Of a stretch of 64,000 nt of DNA, positions 1 to 8,900 are shown piece after piece. The stretch is from GCA-2683825 sp965662355. GTDB taxonomy: Bacteria; Planctomycetota; UBA1135; GCA-002686595. The translations under genes were made by a program, and so were the position numbers. The stretch covers positions 1-64,000 of the forward strand of contig CBFIHP010000003.1 of the NCBI GenBank assembly GCA_965662355.1, read 5' to 3'. The notes beneath the pieces were generated by a model, which had not been told where the DNA came from, searched no databases, and saw only the letters and a program-made list of their open reading frames with translations. Position 1 is the stretch's first letter. Each line of letters starts with the position of its first letter.

Positions 1-108
1 ACGGGAGTTGAAACCGGTGGGCTTGGATCGAAATCCTGGATTGGCCTGGGGTCAGTGCTGGATCCTGGGGCAGGGATGGGCTTTGCTCCATGGAAGATTC
101 GGTTGACC

Positions 109-2448
109 ATGAGCCTTCGACTTCGACTCACACTGGCCTTCTTGGCGATCGTGTCGCTGCTATTGGTGGTGGCCGTGACCTCGTATACCAATGGTCATCG
201 CACGCAGCGCCAGGTGGCGGCGTTGCGTTCGGACATGGGGTTGGACTTGCGGCGGGTGGATCTGCAGAGCGTCAGTCTGGAGATCGAGGGCTTCTGGAGC
301 CCGCAGGGGACCTTTGTGGCGACGAAGGTCGAGGTGGCTCCGGGATCCAGGCGGCCGAAGTTGCGGGGCATGATCCAGGCCTTGGACCTGGAGCAGGAGA
401 GCGTGGTTCTGTTCGGGCAGCGCATCTCGATGGAGCACGTGGACTTCATCGATCGCAGTGGGCACAGGAATGAGAGCGCCCAGGCAGACGGGCTCGGGGC
501 GCTGAGGGTCGGGCAACGGGTGGAGATCACGTGCCGGATCGAAGAGGGTCGTTGGGATGGGGACAAGATCAAGACCGAGCGGATCAAGGGCAGTGACAAG
601 ATCAAGGCGACGCCGAACGAGTCCGATCTGGATGGGGTGGCGCCAGAGACATTGGGCATTCATGGACTGGTGGTCTCGTTGCCGACGAGCGAAGAGGCCA
701 GTGCAGAGAGTGCGCTGCAGAGGTTGAAACTCCTGACGAAGATCGCTCTGGCGATCGGCGAGTGTCGGACAGTGGCCTATGAGTTGATCGGGCGCACGTC
801 GCCTCAGAGAGTGGTGCGAGAGAGCGACGAGGATCTGGACGAGGTCCTGGAGCGCGATGATCGACTGGACCAGACGGCCAGGGAACGGATGCTCGGGGCG
901 CGGGATAGCATGGCGCAGTACTTGCATCTGTTGCAGCTGGGTCCCGACCAGCTCGAGCAGGAGGATTCGGCCCCCAGCGTTACGGTGGCGCGCTGGATCG
1001 TCCTGCTGATGAACCATCAGCAGACGTTCGATGGACATGTCGATGAGCTCTTGTCGCGGGCGGAGCAGCCTGCGCGCATGCGCAGATACCTGGACGAATC
1101 GTTTGCGCCGTTCCTGGAAGAGGACTATTTACCCCTGGTCTATGCCTTTCGGGCCAGGAGCGAAGAAGAGCTCGAGGAACAACTGATGGCCGTTGTCGAG
1201 AGTACGACGGCGACGACCAGCTTGGCGACCAAGACCAGCGTGGTGGCCTTGGGCCTGGCTTTCTTGCTGGGTTTTCTGTTGTGGCGCTCGATCCACCAGC
1301 CCCTGAACGATCTGCAAGAGGCGGCGCTCCTTCTCGGTAAGGGACACCTCGAGACCAGGGTGCCTGTGCGCTCTGCGGACGAGGTCGGAGTGCTGGCGGA
1401 AGCCTTCAACCGCATGGCCGCGCGGCTGGCCAACACGACGGTGTCGGTGGAGAACCTGGAGAACGTCTTCGACTCGATGGGCGGGGCCTTGTTCGTGTTC
1501 GATGCCGAACGCTGCATCAGCAACGTGAACCATGCGGTGGTCGAACTCCTGGGCTACGAACGCGAAGAGCTGCTGGGTAAGCCGTTCCGGGAGATCTGCC
1601 CGGAGCGCGAGCTGGCTCCCAAGGGCGAGACGGTTGTGGGCGGTGCCGCCGTGGCCACGAACGAGACCAGCTTCCTGCGCAAGGATGGAACGGCGGTTCC
1701 GGTGTCCTTCACGGGCTCGAAGCTGGAGAAGAACGACGGCGAGACGGTCGGCTTCGTTTGCATGGCCCTGGACTTGACGTATCGCAAGCAGATGGAAGAG
1801 AAGCTGCGTCACTCTCTGTCCGAGAAGGAGCTCTTGCTGCGCGAGGTCCACCACCGTGTGAAGAACAACATGCAGGTCATCTCGAGCCTGCTGGCGATGC
1901 AGTCCAGTCAGATCGAGGACCAGCAAACGGTTGCACGTTTCGAAGAGAGCCAGAACAGGATTCGTTCGATGGCCCTCATCCACGAGCAGCTGTATCAGTC
2001 GGATGACTTCTCGGAGATCGACATGGAATCGTATCTGGGGGTCTTGACGAACCACGTACTGCAATCGCAACGTCCGGACGGCTCGGTGCAGGTCGAGTTG
2101 AAGGTGGATGCATTGACGTTCAACGTCGACCAGGCCCTCGCCTGTGGATTGATCATCAACGAGCTTGTGGGGAACGCTTTCAAGCACGCCTTCGCAGATG
2201 GGCGTAAGGGCTCGATCACGATCGCGTTGCGAGGCAGCGAAGATGGCATGTGCACGCTGGAAGTCGCCGACGACGGACATGGGCTCGCGCGCCCCTTCGA
2301 TGAGGAACGCACCGAGACCCTGGGCCTGAATCTGGTGACGACCCTGGCGGAACAATTGCGTGGCAAGGTCGAGGCCAGCGACGATGATGGCTTGCGCGTC
2401 TCGATTCACTTCCGCCGTCAAACGTCCCCGGGTCTGTTGGCTTCATGA
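109..2448 (+). CDS. Membrane sensor histidine kinase (HAMP-PAS-HisKA_2-HATPase)
   Basis: Probable sensor kinase that phosphorylates a receiver protein in response to a signal outside the membrane. Residue numbers here count from an upstream GTG at 55. There is an N-terminal membrane segment at about 25-45, a large exported region to about 395, a second membrane segment near 395-415, a HAMP segment at 415-465 and a PAS domain at about 475-585. The dimerisation box reads REVHHRVKNNMQVISSLL, typical of the HisKA_2 (HWE-related) class, and is followed by an HATPase domain with NELVGNAFKHAF. The exported part near residues 100-190 resembles the DUF5666 fold pattern, which is a weak inference. I prefer the ATG at 109 because it puts a short basic stretch (MSLRLRLT) directly before the membrane helix. 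The stop overlaps the next start (ATGA at 2445-2448), so the two genes are probably translationally coupled and the fusion protein downstream is the obvious partner. Confidence 0.88.
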   Translation: MSLRLRLTLAFLAIVSLLLVVAVTSYTNGHRTQRQVAALRSDMGLDLRRVDLQSVSLEIEGFWSPQGTFVATKVEVAPGSRRPKLRGMIQALDLEQESVVLFGQRISMEHVDFIDRSGHRNESAQADGLGALRVGQRVEITCRIEEGRWDGDKIKTERIKGSDKIKATPNESDLDGVAPETLGIHGLVVSLPTSEEASAESALQRLKLLTKIALAIGECRTVAYELIGRTSPQRVVRESDEDLDEVLERDDRLDQTARERMLGARDSMAQYLHLLQLGPDQLEQEDSAPSVTVARWIVLLMNHQQTFDGHVDELLSRAEQPARMRRYLDESFAPFLEEDYLPLVYAFRARSEEELEEQLMAVVESTTATTSLATKTSVVALGLAFLLGFLLWRSIHQPLNDLQEAALLLGKGHLETRVPVRSADEVGVLAEAFNRMAARLANTTVSVENLENVFDSMGGALFVFDAERCISNVNHAVVELLGYEREELLGKPFREICPERELAPKGETVVGGAAVATNETSFLRKDGTAVPVSFTGSKLEKNDGETVGFVCMALDLTYRKQMEEKLRHSLSEKELLLREVHHRVKNNMQVISSLLAMQSSQIEDQQTVARFEESQNRIRSMALIHEQLYQSDDFSEIDMESYLGVLTNHVLQSQRPDGSVQVELKVDALTFNVDQALACGLIINELVGNAFKHAFADGRKGSITIALRGSEDGMCTLEVADDGHGLARPFDEERTETLGLNLVTTLAEQLRGKVEASDDDGLRVSIHFRRQTSPGLLAS

Positions 2449-4499
2449 AGAGCGGCAAGATTCTGATCACCGAGGACGAGCTGATCGTGCGTATGCACCT
2501 GCAACGCATCGTCAAGGAACTCGGGTACGAGGTCGTCGGTACCGCGGCGAGCATGGACGAGGCCTTGTCTGCGGCCGAGGCGGATCCGCCCGATGTGGCC
2601 TTGATGGACATCCACCTGGCCGAAGGAACGGATGGCGTGGAGACGGCGCGCCAGCTGCGCAAGCGGCACGACTGCGAGATCATCTTCATCACCGCCTACG
2701 CGGATGCCCAGACCGTCGATCGCACGGCGGATGTCGAGGCCTCCGGCTATCTGGTGAAGCCTTTCTCGAACGCCTCGGTGCGTGCCACGTTGCAGACGGC
2801 CTGGACGTCGCGCGGGCATCGCCAGCGCGCGAGGGAACGCGAGGCGTCATTGACCAGCGCTCTCGAACGCAACAACGACTCGGTGCTCGTGGCCAACGAG
2901 CGCGGCTCGATTCTCTTTGCCAGCCCAGGAACGACCCAGGTGACCGGCAAAGCGCCCCACGAGGCGTGCGGGCGCGAACTGGGTGAAGTACTGCGCCTCT
3001 CCAACCCCGAGGATGGCTTGCGCCTGCAGGAGAAGATCGCGCGTGTGCTCGACTCCGGTACGACGGAACGAATGGACGGCGTCGAGGTCGACTCGCCTCT
3101 GGAGCCAGGACAGCGGCTTCCGGTCGACTTCGGGATCCAACCCGTCCGCGAGGAGCAGAAGCCCCCCACCGGCATCCTGTTGAGCTTCGGCGTGCCTTCC
3201 TCGGTCTCGACGGCCCAGACGAGCATGGGAAACACCGGAGCCCACGAAGGCTCGCAACCCACGCAGCTGCGTGAAGTCCCCTTCGGCTCAGGCACCCGCT
3301 TGCTCGTGTACTCGCACGACACCTTCGGCCTGGGACACCTGCGACGCTGCCACAACCTGGTGCGCCAGCTGGTACGCGATCATCCCGACGTCTCGACGCT
3401 GCTTGTCACGGGCTCCCCCATGGTGCACCGTTTCGATGCACCTCCGGGTACGGACTACCTGAAGCTCCCCGCAGTGCGCAAGGTCGCGCCGGAACAATAC
3501 GAGGCTCGCTCGTTGGCGATGTCGGGTGCCAGCATCCAGGCCCTTCGTTCGAACCTGCTCCTGCACACCGTGAAAGACTATGCCCCCGACGTGGTGCTGG
3601 TCGATCATTCACCCCTGGGCATGCGCGGCGAGATGCTGCCCGCCATGCGTTGGCTGAAAGAGCAGGGTCGCTGCACGCTGATTCTCGGCCTGCGCGAGAT
3701 CATCGACGATCCCGATCAGGTCGAGTCAACGTGGAAGACGCAGGGTATCTACGACGTGTTGGCTAACCTCTACGACCACGTGCTCGTCTATGGGGACCCC
3801 AAGGTCTACGAAACGGCACGCGAGTATCGCTTCCCCGAGGACGTGCTCGCGAAGACGCAGTACATGAACTACGTCGCGGATCCGCGACCCGCTGCGGAGG
3901 ACTCTCTGCGCGATCCCAGCGTAGCGCCCCTGGTCGTGGTGACCGCCGGGGGTGGCGATGGTGGAGCGGGTGAGTTGATCGAGCCCTTCCTACACATGCT
4001 CCGCGACGATCCTCCGCCCGGTGGCCTGCGCGCTGAGATCCTGACCGGTCCGTTCGTCGAGCCCGCTCTAAAAGAGAAGCTACGGGCCATGGCCGAAGGC
4101 CTGCCGGCCAGCGTGAAGGACTTCGTTCCCTCCACCTGGGAGCTCTTTCGCGAAGCCGATCTGGTGCTCTCGACCTGTGGCTACAACACGATGACCGAGC
4201 TACTCGTGCACGCCCGGCGTTCGATCCTCGTGCCCCGCGTGATGCATCGCTCGGAACAGCTGATCCGCGCCCGCCGCATGGACGAGCTGGGACTTGCACA
4301 ATGCCTACACCCCGAAGATGTGACGCCCCAGTCCATCGGCCAGGCGGTGCGCAAGGCCCTCGCGGGCCCCGCCGCCCTGACTCTCGCACGCGAAGTCGGC
4401 CGTATTCCCTGTGATGGCGCGAAACGCTTCTCCGAGTTCTGCGCCAGCCTGCGGATTCGAACCGTGGTGCAGCGCGGAACGACGCGCGCCGTGCAATAG
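2445..4499 (+). CDS. Receiver-PAS-glycosyltransferase fusion protein
   Basis: Residues 5-120 form a response-regulator receiver: the acidic pair is in ITEDEL, the likely phospho-acceptor is Asp55 in ALMDIHL, and there is a conserved Lys in VKPF. Residues about 145-255 look like a PAS domain. From about residue 282 to 665 the protein matches the MurG/UDP-glycosyltransferase-like group known as predicted glycosyltransferase COG4671, beginning LLVYSHDTFGLGHLRRC and including a Gly-rich VVTAGGGDGG loop and the nucleotide-sugar-binding-like STCGYNTMTELL region. Kinase-coupled receivers normally end in DNA-binding, cyclic-nucleotide or effector domains, so a glycosyltransferase output is unusual. 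The open frame is continuous from receiver to transferase with no break. No signal peptide is present, so it should be cytoplasmic. The acceptor substrate cannot be told from sequence; an envelope or capsular glycan is a guess. Confidence 0.85.
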   Translation: MKSGKILITEDELIVRMHLQRIVKELGYEVVGTAASMDEALSAAEADPPDVALMDIHLAEGTDGVETARQLRKRHDCEIIFITAYADAQTVDRTADVEASGYLVKPFSNASVRATLQTAWTSRGHRQRAREREASLTSALERNNDSVLVANERGSILFASPGTTQVTGKAPHEACGRELGEVLRLSNPEDGLRLQEKIARVLDSGTTERMDGVEVDSPLEPGQRLPVDFGIQPVREEQKPPTGILLSFGVPSSVSTAQTSMGNTGAHEGSQPTQLREVPFGSGTRLLVYSHDTFGLGHLRRCHNLVRQLVRDHPDVSTLLVTGSPMVHRFDAPPGTDYLKLPAVRKVAPEQYEARSLAMSGASIQALRSNLLLHTVKDYAPDVVLVDHSPLGMRGEMLPAMRWLKEQGRCTLILGLREIIDDPDQVESTWKTQGIYDVLANLYDHVLVYGDPKVYETAREYRFPEDVLAKTQYMNYVADPRPAAEDSLRDPSVAPLVVVTAGGGDGGAGELIEPFLHMLRDDPPPGGLRAEILTGPFVEPALKEKLRAMAEGLPASVKDFVPSTWELFREADLVLSTCGYNTMTELLVHARRSILVPRVMHRSEQLIRARRMDELGLAQCLHPEDVTPQSIGQAVRKALAGPAALTLAREVGRIPCDGAKRFSEFCASLRIRTVVQRGTTRAVQ

Positions 4500-4595
4500 G
4501 CCCTTTCACCCAGTCCCTGTCCGTGTCCCCTAGCGCTCCACTATGATGTGGAGTATGAGGCGACACCGGGGATCCTTGGCCCTCGCAGGCAACAC

Positions 4596-5909
4596 GTGAA
4601 TCGCGAACACACCTTTCGCGATCGGAACCAGATCGAGTCCCACCAGCTCTCGGCCCTGGACGAGCTGGTCGAACACCTCTCGCATCGCAACCCCTTTTAC
4701 CAGGGGCGCCTCGCCGCCGCCGGGCTCAGCGCTGGGGTGGACTCGCTCGAGAGCTTTCGCACACGGATGCCCTTCACCCAAAAGGAACAGCTGGTAGCGG
4801 ATCAAAAGGACCAGCCGCCCTACGGAACAAACCTGAGTCTGCCCGTCGACCAGTACACACGCCTGCATCAAACCAGCGGAACGACCGGTGCGCCGATGCA
4901 CTGGTTGGATTCACATGCGGGTTGGGACTGGTTGACACAGGCCTGGGCGACGGTGATGGAAGCGGCCGGCGTGACGTCCGAGGACCGAGTCTTCGTCGCC
5001 TTCTCCTTCGGACCCTTCCTCGGACTCTGGTTGGCCTTCGAAGCCGCGCAAGAGCTCGGCGCCATGGCGCTATCGGGTGGAGCACTGAATACGGAAGGCC
5101 GCTTGCGCAACCTGCTCCGACACCAGGCCACGGTCCTCTGCTGCACGCCGACCTACGCCCTGCGTCTGGCAAAGACCGCGGACGAACTCGGCATCGACCT
5201 TTCGCAAGCCGCCCTGCAGAAGATCATCGTCGCCGGCGAACCCGGAGGCTGCCTGGAATCGGTCCGCCGACAACTGGAGCAGTCGTTCCCCGGAGCCCGG
5301 GTCTTCGATCACTACGGCATGACCGAGATGGGACCGGTCACCTACCAGTGCCTTGCCGACGATCGCTCCGTGCACATAGCCGAGGCCTTCTACGTTCCCG
5401 AGGTCGTCGACCCCTCGAGCGGCGAACCCATCCCCCACGACGGCACTCGCCAGGGCGAGCTCGTGTTGACGAACCTCGGACGCGGAGACTCCCCCCTGTT
5501 GCGCTATCGCACGGGAGATCTCGTACGCCCCATGACAACAGAGACCTGCGCCTGCGGTCGCCCCAGCATGCGCCTCCTGGGCGGCATCCTCGGCCGCGCC
5601 GACGACATGATCGTCGTGCGCGGCGTCAACCTTTTCCCCGCCGCCGTGGACGAGATCGTGCTAGGTCATTCCAGCGTCGGCGAGTTCCGCTGTGAGATTC
5701 GCTCCGAGCGCGGCATGGACGAGCTCGAGGTCCTGCTGGAACCCAAAGCCGACGCCTCCGACGCGACCCGCACGAAACTGGTCGAAGCCGTGCAACGCGA
5801 CTTCCGCCTGAATCACCATCTCCGCGTCCCCGTACGCATCGTCGAGCCGGGGACCTTGCCCCGCTTCGAGCTGAAGGCACACCGCTGGGTTCGGGTCCAG
5901 ATTCCCTAG
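4596..5909 (+). CDS. PaaK-type adenylate-forming acyl-CoA ligase
   Basis: Member of the phenylacetate-CoA ligase family, which activates a carboxylic acid with ATP and transfers it to CoA. The ATP-binding signature is HQTSGTTGAPMHW, the adenylate-contacting part is DHYGMTEMGPV, and the hinge region has RYRTGDLVRP followed by CACGRPS, a cysteine-bearing segment usual in PaaK proteins. The C-terminal GRADDMIVVRGVNLFP segment is also characteristic. Length (about 437 residues) is normal for the family. The frame is open from a GTG at 4548, but a GTG at 4596 has a better-placed purine-rich site (GCAGG) and begins the conserved N-terminus. The preceding gene ends 96 nt upstream on the same strand. 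No phenylacetate-degradation genes are nearby, so the substrate is unknown. Confidence 0.85.
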   Translation: MNREHTFRDRNQIESHQLSALDELVEHLSHRNPFYQGRLAAAGLSAGVDSLESFRTRMPFTQKEQLVADQKDQPPYGTNLSLPVDQYTRLHQTSGTTGAPMHWLDSHAGWDWLTQAWATVMEAAGVTSEDRVFVAFSFGPFLGLWLAFEAAQELGAMALSGGALNTEGRLRNLLRHQATVLCCTPTYALRLAKTADELGIDLSQAALQKIIVAGEPGGCLESVRRQLEQSFPGARVFDHYGMTEMGPVTYQCLADDRSVHIAEAFYVPEVVDPSSGEPIPHDGTRQGELVLTNLGRGDSPLLRYRTGDLVRPMTTETCACGRPSMRLLGGILGRADDMIVVRGVNLFPAAVDEIVLGHSSVGEFRCEIRSERGMDELEVLLEPKADASDATRTKLVEAVQRDFRLNHHLRVPVRIVEPGTLPRFELKAHRWVRVQIP

Positions 5910-5942
5910 GTCCCCACTCCCCGGAGAAATTCGGACCGGGTC

Positions 5943-8900
5943 TCAGAAACCCCAGCGCGAAAGCGCCGCCCCCGGCACGATCTGCTTCTCGACCGTACCA
6001 CTGGCCCAGAAAAGACGCACCACCGCGTCCCCGGTGTTCTCAAAGTACTCGAGCACAATCGGAACCGCCTCGTCCGTCTCCAGATCCACCGCCCCCGTAC
6101 TCTCGCCAAAGGATCGATCGAACCAGGAGTCGATCACCCGCTGGCCATCGACCCACAAACGCACGCCGTCGGAACTCTCCACCGTGAAGGTAAACGTCTC
6201 GGTCGCCGGCGGAAGCAGGAACCCCTTCCAGCGCACGGAGAAGGTGTCGGGTTGTAACTCTGGAGCAGGGGAGTCGAGGGCGAAGTCGAAGTCGACCTGC
6301 GCATCGATGCGCTCAAGGGCGAGTCCGGTGAGATCCATGTTGTCGAAGTACTGCGCTGCCAGCCCCGCATTGCGCACGCTGCCGGGGCTGGTGAAGCCGA
6401 TGATCTCGACCTCGGCCAGTTGCACGTAACGCTCGCCGAATTGCTGAACGCGCACGTAGCGCCCCGTACGTCCAACGGGCACGCGATTGAACGTATCGTG
6501 GTATTCGCTGAACTCGAAGCTGAAGACGCCCGCCTGGGCCTGGACTTCGGAGGCAACGCTCGAGACGAAGGGCACGTCGGAAACGAAGACGAAGGCGCCT
6601 TCCAGCCGTCGACTGCAACAATCGGTACGATTCCAGATGTCGATCCACTCGAGCGAGTACACGGCCTCCAGATCCACTTCCCAGTACGGATCGGTCTCCT
6701 TGAGGGTCTGACTGACCGAGCTGGCCAGGAAGTCACCGTCGATCGATCCGTCGATGGCCCGTGAGGCAACGGCGGTACCGCCGAAGTCGCTCGATTGAAC
6801 GGCGCTCTTGCCCAGGCCGAGATTCGCCAGCCCGGATGCGGGCAGGAACGAAAGGGAAAGCTCGAGGCCATCGGTCATCCCGATGCGGACCGCCGCGTTG
6901 GCGCCACCGTCGTAGAGCAGCCCCTGCGCGTAGACCGTAAGACCGGTCAGCGCGGGCAGGCTCGGTAGCGAGACCTCGATTCTCGAGGGCGAGCCCACAC
7001 CGCCCCACGGCGAACCGCCGAAGACCGCGGCGAGATCGCTCGGGAGCAGGCCGATCAACATCTCGCCGGCGCCACCGCTCATGCCGATACCGGAAAAACT
7101 GCTCCCGCAGGGATGGTTGCCGTCGGGGTTGAGGGCGACGAAGAAGGCCGGAAACGCACCCGGGCTCTGCGTCCCGAGGGGGTTGTCGATGCCATAGCGC
7201 ATCGACGTTCCGAGCAGCGGTGCGCCTTCGAGCACCAACAGACTTCCGACCGGGTTCACACCACAACCAAGACGCCCGATCGAAGGATCGGAAGCCTCCA
7301 GACGGAACCCATCGACGCGGCCGATCGAAGCGCCCGCACCGTCCCCGCCGTTGCCGACCTGGATCTTCAGGGTGAACACCGTGTCCGCATCGGCCAGGGG
7401 GAAGGCGTGGATCAGGTCGAAGTCCACACGCGCGGTGCTGGTCATTGGCAAACCGTGCTCGACGGAGAGATCGGGCAAGGGCGTGAAGGAGTCGACATAG
7501 TAGAGGTTCAGCGTGCGCTCGCCGTCGGAGATGTCGACACTCATCCAGTCGTTGAAGGCACTGGAGCTGGCGGGTCCGGCCAGGAGAAACTCGGCCCCGA
7601 ACGACAGGCGGGTCTGTCCCGGGGGCAAGCGGAAGGCCTGGGCGACGCAGCTGGCCCCCACCGCCGGGTGGCCGATACCGCCGGGAAAACCAGGTGGCGT
7701 CGCGTCGAAGGAACCCGCGGCCGAGACTTCCAGCCATTGCACACCATCGACCGGCATGCCTCCATCCTCGGGCAGGCCCAAGGGACCGACACGGTGGCTC
7801 TGACCTGCGACGAGCGTCCACGGTTGCGAAGGTGACCCTCCACCGATCTGGGCTTCGAAGCTGCCGTCGCCGAGACCAACAGCCACCTCACCGCCAACGT
7901 TGACGAACGCTAACGTGGTAGCCGAATCATTCCCGCCCAACCCGTTCACCGACAGACTCACGTCATAGGTTCCCGGGAGCACGTAGACGTGCGTCGGGGT
8001 CTGGGCACTCGACTGACTGCCGTCGCCGAAGTCCCACAGCCAGCCGCTCACATGCCCGGTCGAGGCATCCTGAAAGAACACCTGCAAGGGCACGTCGCCA
8101 AGCAGTGGAACACCTCCGAAGGCCGCGCCGGGAGGCCCGGGCAAGCCGACCACGACGGCGTTCGTACGCACGAGCGTGTCGCCTCCCGTCGGCCCGCTGA
8201 CGGTGAGCTCGACGGAATACGTCCCGCTCATCGCATAGGTATGGCTGGGGTTCGCGGTGCTCGCACCCGAGCCATCGCCGAAGTCCCAACTCCAGCTGCT
8301 GAGGGTCCCCTCGCTTTGATCGGAAAAGGCCACGGTCAAGGGCATCGGGCCCGTTTCCGGCGTGACTGCGAAGGCGGCGATCGGCGGCAACGGCGGTGTC
8401 ACCACGATGAGGGCGGTACGGATCAGGGTGTCCATACCCGCCGCTCCCTGGCTCGTCAGGGTGACCGAGTAGGTTCCAGGACTCGTGTAGTGGTGTACCG
8501 GGTTCTTCTGGGCCGAGCTGCTTCCGTCACCAAAGTCCCAGTCCCACGAGTTGATGGCGCCGCTCGATCGATCGAAGAATCCGACCGTCAAGGGCACTTC
8601 GCCCAAGCTCGGAGCGGCGTGCATTCCAGCGACCACGGGCCCCAGGGTCGCACCGCGCAGCTTCAAGAGATAGATGGCGCCATTGTTGGGTCCCCCATCG
8701 CGATCGAAACGCGAGCCGGACCACAGATCAACCCAGCCATCGCCGTCGAAGTCTCCCGCCGAGCCGAGCCCCTCGCAAAAGCGCACATACTTGTCGAAGG
8801 CCGCGTCGAAGTTGCCGCGCGTCTCGCTGATCTTCTGATACTCGCGCACCGAGCCGTCTGCGTTCAAGAAGAAGATGTAGCCGGCTCCGTAGTCCAGTGT

